Below, piece after piece: positions 34,657 through 43,144 of a stretch of 64,000 nucleotides of DNA. Where the stretch lies: NCBI RefSeq assembly GCF_014646755.1, contig NZ_BMNW01000002.1, positions 432,035 through 496,034 on the forward strand. Direction: 5' to 3'. The position numbers and the translations under genes were made by a program. The notes beneath the pieces are model-generated. The model did not search any database. It worked only from the letters and a program-made list of their open reading frames with translations, and had not been told where the DNA came from. Each line of letters opens with the position of its first letter. Position 1 is the stretch's first letter. The stretch is from Pseudomonas asuensis. Lineage in GTDB: Bacteria > Pseudomonadota > Gammaproteobacteria > Pseudomonadales > Pseudomonadaceae.

Positions 34657-35805
34657 TCAAGCGCCGTATAATAGCCGCTCTGCATGGAATTGTACTAGCG
34701 TTGACGCCAAGTCATTGAGTTCGCTCTGTCGGGCACACCAGTTTTCTGCATGAGCGGTCATTTCAGGCTCCCACTTTGACCATTCACGCCAAGCCTTTCC
34801 AAGCGCTCCCTCCCCGTTCCAGGCATGCCACAACGCTCGTGTGGCCGCCTGGGCAGCAGGACTCAATCCCTCCAGATAACGATCCAGGAACGCGTCTAGC
34901 TTGAGCATATGGGCTCGTTTCTCCTGCGGATAGATATGCCAGATGAAGGGGCGGCCAGCCCACTGCGCACGAATAAACGACTCCTCACCCCTCGCGGCAT
35001 TGAAATCGCAGCACCAGAGAAGCAGGTCATAGTCATCCTGCTGACGAAACGGAACGACAGACAGCCGCAGCGAGCCGCGACGATACTCATCCCCAGCCTG
35101 TAGCGCCTCCGTACCGAGCCAGCAGGCCACGCTGCCCAGTACGCGTCCTTCAGGAATGAGCAGCAAGGTCGGTACGGCGTCTTCGGCCAGCTCATGTAAC
35201 CAGTCGGCCAGCGTTGGAATTTCATAGCTGAACAGTGAAAAGACACGCTCATCGGGCCGCTGGGTAATGCCCAGAGTCGCCAGAAAGCACGCGCGCGCTT
35301 CAGCCGAGGCTTGAAAGCGTGCTCGTCTGGCGAGTAGATCCCGCTCTCTAAGCAGCCCCCCTGTTCCCCCGGTAAAACCGGGAAAGAAGAAATACTTCTG
35401 TAGCCCTTGTTGAGGCGATGGCAGGCGATGACAGCTCTCAATCCATCCTTCAGCGCTCAGATACTCAAGGTTGATCCAGAGCGGCTTGGAAGTGCGTCGG
35501 GCCATCGCTTGAACATAAGGCTCGGGTAATGGGCAACCAAATGCTTCGACAACCACATCCGCAGGTATGACCTCTTCGGGCCAGTTGGCTGTCCAGTGAT
35601 GCACCTCGACGCCGAGATGCTGCTGCACAGGAGCATCGCTGATGCGCCCAGCGGGATGAATACGCGCAAAGGAAGGCCAGTCATCTACCCACAAGCGCAC
35701 CTGCTGGCCATGCTCAACCACCAGTTGACGTGCAAGCCGCCACGTCACACCGATGTCGCCATAGTTATCGACGACACTGCAAAAGATATCCCACGAAGCG
35801 TTCAT
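34657..35805 (-). CDS. earP: EF-P arginine rhamnosyltransferase EarP
   Basis: 382 residues, inverting GT-B glycosyltransferase that transfers rhamnose from dTDP-rhamnose to EF-P Arg32. The N-terminus WDIFCSVVDNYGDIGVTWRLARQL holds the conserved Asp13 and Asp17 (DNYGD). The C-terminal half has CCDFNAARGEESFIRAQWAGRPFIWHIYPQ, the nucleotide-sugar binding region. Directly upstream of efp. Confidence 0.96.
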   Translation of the reverse strand: MNASWDIFCSVVDNYGDIGVTWRLARQLVVEHGQQVRLWVDDWPSFARIHPAGRISDAPVQQHLGVEVHHWTANWPEEVIPADVVVEAFGCPLPEPYVQAMARRTSKPLWINLEYLSAEGWIESCHRLPSPQQGLQKYFFFPGFTGGTGGLLRERDLLARRARFQASAEARACFLATLGITQRPDERVFSLFSYEIPTLADWLHELAEDAVPTLLLIPEGRVLGSVACWLGTEALQAGDEYRRGSLRLSVVPFRQQDDYDLLLWCCDFNAARGEESFIRAQWAGRPFIWHIYPQEKRAHMLKLDAFLDRYLEGLSPAAQAATRALWHAWNGEGALGKAWREWSKWEPEMTAHAENWCARQSELNDLASTLVQFHAERLLYGA

Positions 35806-36238
35806 TCACCCTCACTGCTCAGCGGATGACACACCCAGCGTCACCACCGGACGGCATTTAGCCAGACACAACGCTCAGGTCAACTAGAAATGAGGTGAAC
35901 AGATGAATGCCATCAAAATGCCATTCGTCTTAAACAAGACCGATTCGGTCAGAAGTGGCAGGGCAAGGCTTCAAACAATAATGAGGCTAGCCGATAATTT
36001 GCACTGATTCACAAAAAATGAATCGAGTGGATTAAGGAAATCAAATTTAAGGCGTAGCTGGACCCGGGCAGTCTGTTATCAGACACGGATCACGGGCGGT
36101 AGTAGGTCAATCCGATTATGGCAGTCCTTCATGACGCTTTTATTTCCGAGTGCTTAGTCCATCGCACCTCACGCCGCTTGGTGCGCCAGAAATAAATGCG
36201 GTAAAGCTCAGCGCTTTGCAAACAGGAGCACTATTGGA
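35806..36238 (+). other. Intergenic region between earP and the cellulose operon
   Basis: 433 bases without a gene, lower in GC than its surroundings. It should hold the divergent promoters of earP and bcsR. A direct repeat AATGCCAT occurs at 35906-35913 and 35917-35924, 11 bases apart, and a small inverted repeat GTCTG-TTAT-CAGAC near 36070. No confident promoter hexamers or riboswitch were recognised. Confidence 0.5.
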
Positions 36239-36460
36239 ATGGCTAAACTGCCGGTTACTGACGCCCAAGCTTTGGATATCAATGGTCGTGAAGATGTTTC
36301 CACGTTAATTCATCATTACGATTTGCAAAATTTCCGCTACGCTGAAATTCAGACTGTACAGAACCTGAATAAAGCGCTGGCCGAATGGCCTCTTCTTTTG
36401 GAAACGCTTCAGGTCGTACTACCGACTCAAGAGCAAGCCAAACTGAAGAATGCCTCATAA
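36239..36460 (+). CDS. bcsR: BcsR, small cellulose regulatory protein
   Basis: 73 residues. The segment DVSTLIHHYDLQNFRYAEIQ followed by LNKALAEWPLLLETL matches enterobacterial BcsR (YhjR). BcsR works with BcsQ and BcsE at the inner membrane to control assembly and c-di-GMP response of the synthase. ATG with AGGAG about 10 bases upstream; first gene of bcsRQABZC, 3 bases before bcsQ. Confidence 0.88.
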   Translation: MAKLPVTDAQALDINGREDVSTLIHHYDLQNFRYAEIQTVQNLNKALAEWPLLLETLQVVLPTQEQAKLKNAS

Positions 36461-36463
36461 GAT

Positions 36464-37195
36464 ATGCACGTTATAGCCGTCCAGGGAATACGGGGCGGCT
36501 GTGGAACCACCTCAATAGCCGCAGGCCTGGCGGCAAGTCTAGCCACATTACAGAAACATGTTCTGCTGATCGACCTTTGCCCGAGTAACCTGCTGGGGCT
36601 CCACTTTGGTCTTTCCGTAACCGAAAGCGCGGGCTGGGCGCAGGCATTGGCTGAGGGATATCCCTGGCAAAGTACGGCCTTCCTCTATAAGGAAAATATC
36701 TGGCTTTTGCCCTTTGGCCGCCCGACTTCGCTCTCTCATCTACACGAACTGGCCGCTGACTGGTTACCCACGTCCCTGCGCGCACTTGCCATGCCGGACG
36801 ATACCTATGTGATTTTCGATGTGCCGCAGCATTCGAGTTTTCGAGAGGCACTTGGGCAAATCACAGATCTGCAATGGATTCAGATCGTGCAGGCCGATCC
36901 CGCGTGCCATGCCCTGATCAACCAACAATCCCTGGTTGGCCAACTGAACACACCCAATCGCTTCTGGCTCGTGAATCGGTATCAGCCGGCGTACAAGTTG
37001 TCACGCGACCTGATTCAGCTCTGGCGGCTGGTTTTAGGCAAAACCCTGATTTCAACCGTAATCCATGAGGATGAAGCCGTACGTGAAGCCCTTGCCCTGA
37101 AGCGTCCTTTAGCAGATAGCGCTCCCGCGTCCCTGGCCAGCCATAACTTCCTTTCGCTGGCTACGTGGAGCGTGGCGCAGGCAGGCTCAGCATGA
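36464..37195 (+). CDS. bcsQ: BcsQ, MinD/ParA-like ATPase of cellulose secretion
   Basis: 243 residues, SIMIBI ATPase. The P-loop is GIRGGCGTTSIAAGLAAS, the BcsQ variant (RGGxGTT) of the deviant Walker A; LLIDLCPSNLLGLHFG follows, as in the E. coli protein. With BcsR and BcsE it forms the cytoplasmic regulatory complex on BcsA. The stop overlaps the bcsA start (ATGA). Confidence 0.93.
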   Translation: MHVIAVQGIRGGCGTTSIAAGLAASLATLQKHVLLIDLCPSNLLGLHFGLSVTESAGWAQALAEGYPWQSTAFLYKENIWLLPFGRPTSLSHLHELAADWLPTSLRALAMPDDTYVIFDVPQHSSFREALGQITDLQWIQIVQADPACHALINQQSLVGQLNTPNRFWLVNRYQPAYKLSRDLIQLWRLVLGKTLISTVIHEDEAVREALALKRPLADSAPASLASHNFLSLATWSVAQAGSA

Positions 37196-39780
37196 TTCTG
37201 GCACCGACAGCTAAATCCTGGCTTTCGCTGTACTACCGCAAAAGCTGTGAGCATCATCGCCCACCGGTTGCTTTTCTGCTGACGTCGTTGTGGCTGTTAG
37301 GTTGGATTTTCCTGCGATTCGAGTGCCCTACCTGGCAATGGGTCGCAATCAACTGGCGTGCACTGTACCCCCAATTATCTGTTCGCCGCCTGGGCAACCC
37401 TGTACGTACAGTCACGCAAAGTGTCTGGCTGCTTCTGGTCAGGCCAGTCAATGGTAAGGGGCCGGACTATCTGGCTGGGCTGTCTAAGGGCGCCCAACGC
37501 TTTCTAACCCTATTCAAGCATCGACGCTGGCTGCATCACTCGGCAGAACGGCTGCCCCTAAAGCTGCCACTAGATACCCTGAAGGATCATGCATGGTCAT
37601 CTCTTTCATTCAGAGCCAAATGCATCCTGGGTGGGGCCTTTTCACTTATTGCCGTACCGCTTTTGCTGCTGTGTGTAACGCAGCCTTTCGAGATTGGTCA
37701 GCAGATTGTTTTTATTGCGATGATCTGGGCATTGGCGATGATTATCCGCAAGATGCCGGGCCGCTTTCCCACCCTGACACTGATCATTCTTTCCCTGATC
37801 GTATCGTGCCGGTATTTCTGGTGGCGGTATACGCAGACGCTTAATTGGGAAAATCCCATGGATATCGTCTGTGGCATGCTTCTGCTGCTAGCGGAAACCT
37901 ATTCCTGGCTGGTGCTGATCCTGGGGTACTTTCAGACAATCTGGCCGCTGGATCGTAAACCCTATCCACTACCGCTCAATATTGCCGAATGGCCCTCGGT
38001 CGACATCTACATTCCTACCTATAACGAGGACCTGTCCGTTGTACGGTCGACCGTACTGGCTTCTCTAGGCATTGACTGGCCAAGGGATAAGCTGAACATC
38101 TATATCCTCGATGACGGCAAGCGAGAGGCCTTTCGCCAGTTTGCCGCCGAGGTAGGCGTGCATTACCTGATTCGTTCGGATAACCGCCACGCCAAGGCCG
38201 GTAACCTGAATGCGGCCATGAAAATCACTAAAGGTGAATTTTTGGTCATCTTTGATTGCGACCATATTCCGACCAGTTCTTTCCTTCAGATGACCATGGG
38301 CTGGTTCTTGAAAAGCCCGAAGCTGGGCGTCATGCAGACCCCTCACCACTTCCTGTCGCCAGACCCGTTCGAACGTAACCTAGGTAACTTTAGACGGACG
38401 CCAAACGAAAACACCTTGTTTTACGGCCTGGTACAGAATGGTAACGACATGTGGGATGCCACGTTTTTCTGTGGTTCGTGCGCCATCCTACGGCGTACCG
38501 CTGTGGAAAGCATTAATGGTTTTGCCGTGGAAACCGTGACTGAGGATGCCCATACCTCCCTGCGCTTGCATCGTAACGGCTGGACCTCTGCGTACATCCG
38601 CATTCCTCAGGCAGCCGGGCTGGCTACTGAAAGTCTTTCTGCGCATATCGGCCAGCGGATTCGTTGGGCACGAGGCATGGTACAGATTTTCCGCCTGGAC
38701 AATCCCTTAATGGGCAAGGGCCTCTCGCTTCCGCAACGGCTCTGCTACTGCAACGCCATGCTCCATTTTCTGGCAGGCATTCCCAGACTGATTTACCTGC
38801 TCTCACCCTTGGCCTTTTTGATTTTGCATGCCTACATCCTGTATGCGCCCGCGTTTTTAATCCTGCTATTTGTTCTGCCACACATTGCCCATGCCAGCAT
38901 CACGAACTCACGCATTCAGGGCCGCTATCGCTATTCCTTCTGGAGCGAGATCTACGAGACGGTACTGTCCTGGTATATCGCCCGACCAACCACGGTGGCC
39001 CTGATCAACCCGCACAAGGGTAAATTCAACGTGACGGCCAAAGGTGGACTGGTCGAAGAAAACGTTTTCGACTGGTCAATTTCGAAGTCCTTTCTGTTTC
39101 TGGCAGGGTTGAATGTGGTGGGCCTGCTGTTTGGCGTCTATCGTTATTTTACTGGCCCTGCTGTCGAACAAGGCACCGTCATCATCAGTATGCTCTGGAC
39201 CGTCTATAACCTGATTATCTTGGGCGGCGCGATTGCCGTTGCGGCGGAGGTCCGCCAGGTTCGCCGGACTCACCGTGTCGATTTGAGGTTGCCTGCTGCC
39301 ATACGCCTTGCGGGCGGACATGTGTACGCCTGTATGCTGACTGACTATTCCGATGGCGGCGTTGGGCTGGAACTGCCGCCTGAGCTACAGCTTAAAGCTG
39401 ACGAACAGATCTTCCTGCAACTAAAACGCGGCCTTGAAGAATACAGCTTTGACACGCGCGTTCGAAACCAGCGAGGCCGTGTGGTCGGGCTAGAACTTGA
39501 GCCCATGGATGTTCAGACGCGGATCAATTTTGTGCAATGCACATTTGCACGGGCCGATACCTGGGCGCAATGGCAGGAAAGTTTCGTTCAAGACAGCCCG
39601 CTGCGCAGCATCCTGGCGATTATCCGTGTCGGATTATCAGGATATAAACGCATGCTCCAGCACTCCCCCAGGATTTCACGCCCGCTTATCAAGGGATCGG
39701 TATGGCTGGTAGAGAAGCTTGTATCGTTTATACCTGTAACACCCGTCCTACAGCCAAAACGAACACAACAGCAAGGATAA
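37192..39780 (+). CDS. bcsA: Cellulose synthase catalytic subunit BcsA
   Basis: About 862 residues. Inner-membrane GT2 enzyme making beta-1,4-glucan from UDP-glucose. Order: N-terminal hydrophobic segments, IYIPTYNED and LDDGKREAF (first Asp), FDCDHIPTS (DxD), TEDAHTS (catalytic base), QRIRWARGM (QxxRW), further helices, then a C-terminal PilZ domain with RRTHR (RxxxR) and DYSDGG (DxSxxG), the c-di-GMP site. All catalytic and allosteric motifs are intact. Start: ATG 37192 overlapping bcsQ. Confidence 0.97.
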   Translation: MILAPTAKSWLSLYYRKSCEHHRPPVAFLLTSLWLLGWIFLRFECPTWQWVAINWRALYPQLSVRRLGNPVRTVTQSVWLLLVRPVNGKGPDYLAGLSKGAQRFLTLFKHRRWLHHSAERLPLKLPLDTLKDHAWSSLSFRAKCILGGAFSLIAVPLLLLCVTQPFEIGQQIVFIAMIWALAMIIRKMPGRFPTLTLIILSLIVSCRYFWWRYTQTLNWENPMDIVCGMLLLLAETYSWLVLILGYFQTIWPLDRKPYPLPLNIAEWPSVDIYIPTYNEDLSVVRSTVLASLGIDWPRDKLNIYILDDGKREAFRQFAAEVGVHYLIRSDNRHAKAGNLNAAMKITKGEFLVIFDCDHIPTSSFLQMTMGWFLKSPKLGVMQTPHHFLSPDPFERNLGNFRRTPNENTLFYGLVQNGNDMWDATFFCGSCAILRRTAVESINGFAVETVTEDAHTSLRLHRNGWTSAYIRIPQAAGLATESLSAHIGQRIRWARGMVQIFRLDNPLMGKGLSLPQRLCYCNAMLHFLAGIPRLIYLLSPLAFLILHAYILYAPAFLILLFVLPHIAHASITNSRIQGRYRYSFWSEIYETVLSWYIARPTTVALINPHKGKFNVTAKGGLVEENVFDWSISKSFLFLAGLNVVGLLFGVYRYFTGPAVEQGTVIISMLWTVYNLIILGGAIAVAAEVRQVRRTHRVDLRLPAAIRLAGGHVYACMLTDYSDGGVGLELPPELQLKADEQIFLQLKRGLEEYSFDTRVRNQRGRVVGLELEPMDVQTRINFVQCTFARADTWAQWQESFVQDSPLRSILAIIRVGLSGYKRMLQHSPRISRPLIKGSVWLVEKLVSFIPVTPVLQPKRTQQQG

Positions 39781-39782
39781 GC

Positions 39783-42035
39783 ATGAAGGGCGTAACCCGC
39801 TTTCTCATCGCAGCGGCCCTCTTGGCCTGCGCCCCCTGGACAATCGCAGCGTCTCCAGCTGCGCCGGCCAACAACACGCCTGCTCCACCGCCCCTGCAGG
39901 AGCGGCAGCTGGGCTTTAATCAGATTTCATCGGCGGGTAACCTCACTACCCGCAATGTACTGAGAAATCTCTACGCAGAATTCGGATTACGCAGTGATGA
40001 GATGGTCACCGGCGCCAGACTGCATCTGGTGTACACGCCCTCACCAGCACTGATTCCGGTACAGTCACACCTGAAGGTCTATCTGAACAATGAATTGATG
40101 GGGGTATTGCCTATCAATCAAGCGGACCTGGGCAAGGAAATCACTCGGGATTTGCCTCTCGATGCCCAGTTCATCGCCGATTACAACAGCGTACGCTTTG
40201 AATTGGTCGGGCATTACGCACCGATTTGTGAAGATTCGCTGCACTCCAGTCTATGGGTCGATTTCAGTGCAAAAAGCCAGCTCATCCTAAGTACACAGGC
40301 ACTGAAAACCCAAAATGATCTGGCCATGTTGCCAGAGCCCTTTTTTGACCAACGTGACCCCGCGGCGTTAAGCGTTCCGTTCGTCTTTGCGGACCGCCCC
40401 AACAGTATGGAGCAGACGGCCGGTGCCATAATGGCCTCTTGGCTTGGAACGCTGAGCGGCTGGCGTGGCGCGAGTTTTCCTACCGCTTATGGGCAGCTGC
40501 CAACTCAAGGCAATGCCATCGTCTTTGCAACAAATGCGCAACTGCCCGATTTGATCGAAGGCCACGCCGAGGTTGCAGCGCCTACCATCGAGATCATCGA
40601 TAACCCGCACAATCCCTATGCAAAGCTGCTACTCATTCTCGGGCGGGATGACAATGATCTGCTTATTGCAGCGAAAGCTGTTGCCCTGGGTGCAGTGACG
40701 TTACGGGGGCAGTCTACTACGGTGGACTCCCTACAGACCCTGACGCCTCGCCAACCTTATGATGCACCCAACTGGGTTTCGCTGGAGCGCCCTACTCGCC
40801 TAGGTGAGCTGATGGAGTATCCCAACCAGCTAGAAGCTTCCGGCATGGTGCCACGACCGATCACGCTGGCATTCAATATTCCGCCGGATCTGTTCGTGTG
40901 GCGAAATCGTGGTATCCCGCTAGACCTTAAATACCGCTATACGCCTCCATTGCGCGACGATACGGCCCTGCTGACGGTCAATGCGAACAATCAGTTCATC
41001 AAAGCTTTTACGCTGAGCAAGAATGCCAACCAGAGCATTGGCGGTGTCAACCTGCCAATTCTCAACGAAAACCTGCTGGGAACCAGTACCGGCTTTCAGG
41101 TACCTTCACTCAAGCTGGGCGCTCGTAATGAACTGCGATTTGATTTCTCATTTGGTGCTTTCCCTGCCAACGGCGACACCACTAGCTGCACCACTACGCT
41201 TCCACTCAATATCCAGGCGGCTATTGATCCGGACTCGACGATCGATTTTTCCTCGCTTTATCACTATAAAGCCATGCCTGATCTTCGTGCTTTTGTCAGT
41301 GCAGGCTATCCGTTTACCCGCCTTGCCGATCTTTCCCAGACACAAGTATTGATGCCCTCACAGCCAACACCGGAGCAGACAGGTCTTCTGTTTACCCTGA
41401 TGGGGCGTATGGGAGCTATTACCGGCTATCCCGCAACCCAAGTTACTATTGGCGATGACTGGTCAGCCGTAAACAAGGGTGAGCGAGATCTACTGATCCT
41501 GGGCGAAATACCCGAGCAGGCCCGAGCCGAGATGAACAAAAACATGAGCGCGTTCGTGGATCAGACCCGAACGTCGCTCATGCTACCCAACCGTAAGGCA
41601 TCTCGTCTTGAGCCTCCCCTACAGGACCCTGGGTTTATTGCAGGCGATACCCAGCTGGAGACATCATCCACAGGCCCGATTTCTGCGCTGGTTGGCTTTG
41701 AATCTCCCTATGCCAAGGCTCGTAGCGTAGTGGCGCTGATGGGCTACGGAGAAGGTAGCTATCAACAACTCGAACAGGCCCTGAGTCGTAATACCGGTCT
41801 TGAGACCATTACCGGGTCTGTCAGTCTGTTCCGTGGAAACCGCACCGACAGCCACATTGTGGGAGATCCCTATTACGTAGGCAGCCTGCCCTGGTGGCTG
41901 CTTCTCTGGTATCACCTGTCCGCACATCCGCTGCTGCTGGCATTCATTGCAATTGTGACCACACTCTTATTGGCTGCCCTGCTCTGGAATATTCTCCGCT
42001 GGCTAGCTCGCCGTCGCTTGCAGGAACATGAGTAA
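39783..42035 (+). CDS. bcsB: Cyclic-di-GMP-associated cellulose synthase subunit BcsB
   Basis: About 750 residues: signal peptide (MKGVTRFLIAAALLACAPW), two repeats of carbohydrate-binding and flavodoxin-like domains in the periplasm, and one C-terminal TM helix (about 720-742) that docks BcsA, ending in a basic tail. It guides the growing glucan across the periplasm. Start chosen at ATG 39783, which has AAGGA upstream and gives the signal peptide; the open frame into bcsA is a shadow. Confidence 0.95.
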   Translation: MKGVTRFLIAAALLACAPWTIAASPAAPANNTPAPPPLQERQLGFNQISSAGNLTTRNVLRNLYAEFGLRSDEMVTGARLHLVYTPSPALIPVQSHLKVYLNNELMGVLPINQADLGKEITRDLPLDAQFIADYNSVRFELVGHYAPICEDSLHSSLWVDFSAKSQLILSTQALKTQNDLAMLPEPFFDQRDPAALSVPFVFADRPNSMEQTAGAIMASWLGTLSGWRGASFPTAYGQLPTQGNAIVFATNAQLPDLIEGHAEVAAPTIEIIDNPHNPYAKLLLILGRDDNDLLIAAKAVALGAVTLRGQSTTVDSLQTLTPRQPYDAPNWVSLERPTRLGELMEYPNQLEASGMVPRPITLAFNIPPDLFVWRNRGIPLDLKYRYTPPLRDDTALLTVNANNQFIKAFTLSKNANQSIGGVNLPILNENLLGTSTGFQVPSLKLGARNELRFDFSFGAFPANGDTTSCTTTLPLNIQAAIDPDSTIDFSSLYHYKAMPDLRAFVSAGYPFTRLADLSQTQVLMPSQPTPEQTGLLFTLMGRMGAITGYPATQVTIGDDWSAVNKGERDLLILGEIPEQARAEMNKNMSAFVDQTRTSLMLPNRKASRLEPPLQDPGFIAGDTQLETSSTGPISALVGFESPYAKARSVVALMGYGEGSYQQLEQALSRNTGLETITGSVSLFRGNRTDSHIVGDPYYVGSLPWWLLLWYHLSAHPLLLAFIAIVTTLLLAALLWNILRWLARRRLQEHE

Positions 42036-42040
42036 CCGTC

Positions 42041-43144
42041 ATGAAAAAATTGCTCGCCTCTTTCTGCCTGATCAGCCTAGCCAGCCCCGTATCGGCTGCC
42101 TGTCAGTGGCCGGCATGGGAAAATTTCAAGCGGGGCTTTATCGAAAATGGCAGGGTAATCGATCGTAGTGATGCGCGAGCAATTACCACATCCGAGGGGC
42201 AATCGTACGCCTTGTTCTTCGCCCTAGTGGCAGGCGACCGAACAACGTTTCAGCGTTTGCTTGGCTGGACCCAGGCCAACCTGAGTCAGGGAGACTTTTC
42301 CAAACACCTGCCTGCTTGGCTCTGGGGACGTGCAGAGAATGGCAACATGCAGGTGCTGGATGATAACGCAGCTTCTGATGCCGACCTCTGGATTGCCTAC
42401 AGTCTTCAGGAGGCCTCGCGCCTTTGGAGGGTACGTAATTACCAGACGCTGTCCAATCAGCTCTTGCAACAGATCGACAGGCAGGAGGTCGCGCAGGTCG
42501 ACGGCCTTGGCCCTGTATTATTGCCAGCCCCGGTAGGCTTTACCGATGAGGGCAGCTGGACGCTCAACCCAAGCTATACCCCGGTATTCCTACTCAGCAG
42601 CTTTGCGTACAAGCACCCGGAAGGCCCTTGGCAGCGCATGATTGCGCCCACCTTACGACTGTTGAATGAGACTGCTCCCAGAGGTTTTGCGCCTGACTGG
42701 ATCGACTGGCGCTCAGACGGCTGGCACGGCTCCGAGCGGAGTAATTGGCAAGGTAGCTATAACGCTATTCGGGTGTACTTGTGGGCAGGCATGCAGGCGC
42801 CTGGATCAGCAGGCAGGGATAGCTTGCTGTCCCGCTTTCAGTCCATGCAGACCTATATCTCCCGAGCAGGTTATCCACCTGAAGAAGTCAATGTCCAAAC
42901 CGGAGAGGCTCACAATCGAGGACCTTTAGGCTTTTCAGCGGCCGTCCTTCCATTATTGGCCAGCCTCGGGGATAAGACGTCTCTTGAGGGTCAACTGACA
43001 CGACTAAAACAGGAGACCCTTGAGGCAGATGCCTACTATGGCAACGTGCTCTCCTTATTTGGGCGGGGCTGGCAGGAAGGTCGCTTCCGCTTTAACGTCC
43101 ATGGCGAATTGCAGTTACCGGATACTGCTGCATGCCCGCGCTGA
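42041..43144 (+). CDS. bcsZ: Periplasmic endo-1,4-beta-glucanase BcsZ (GH8)
   Basis: 367 residues with a signal peptide (about 1-20). GH8 family: the general acid is E52 in TTSEGQSYALFFAL, and NAASDADLWIAYSL carries the conserved Asp; WIDWRSDGW follows. BcsZ trims stray glucan in the periplasm and is needed for proper fibre export. It overlaps bcsC by 13 bases. Confidence 0.95.
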   Translation: MKKLLASFCLISLASPVSAACQWPAWENFKRGFIENGRVIDRSDARAITTSEGQSYALFFALVAGDRTTFQRLLGWTQANLSQGDFSKHLPAWLWGRAENGNMQVLDDNAASDADLWIAYSLQEASRLWRVRNYQTLSNQLLQQIDRQEVAQVDGLGPVLLPAPVGFTDEGSWTLNPSYTPVFLLSSFAYKHPEGPWQRMIAPTLRLLNETAPRGFAPDWIDWRSDGWHGSERSNWQGSYNAIRVYLWAGMQAPGSAGRDSLLSRFQSMQTYISRAGYPPEEVNVQTGEAHNRGPLGFSAAVLPLLASLGDKTSLEGQLTRLKQETLEADAYYGNVLSLFGRGWQEGRFRFNVHGELQLPDTAACPR

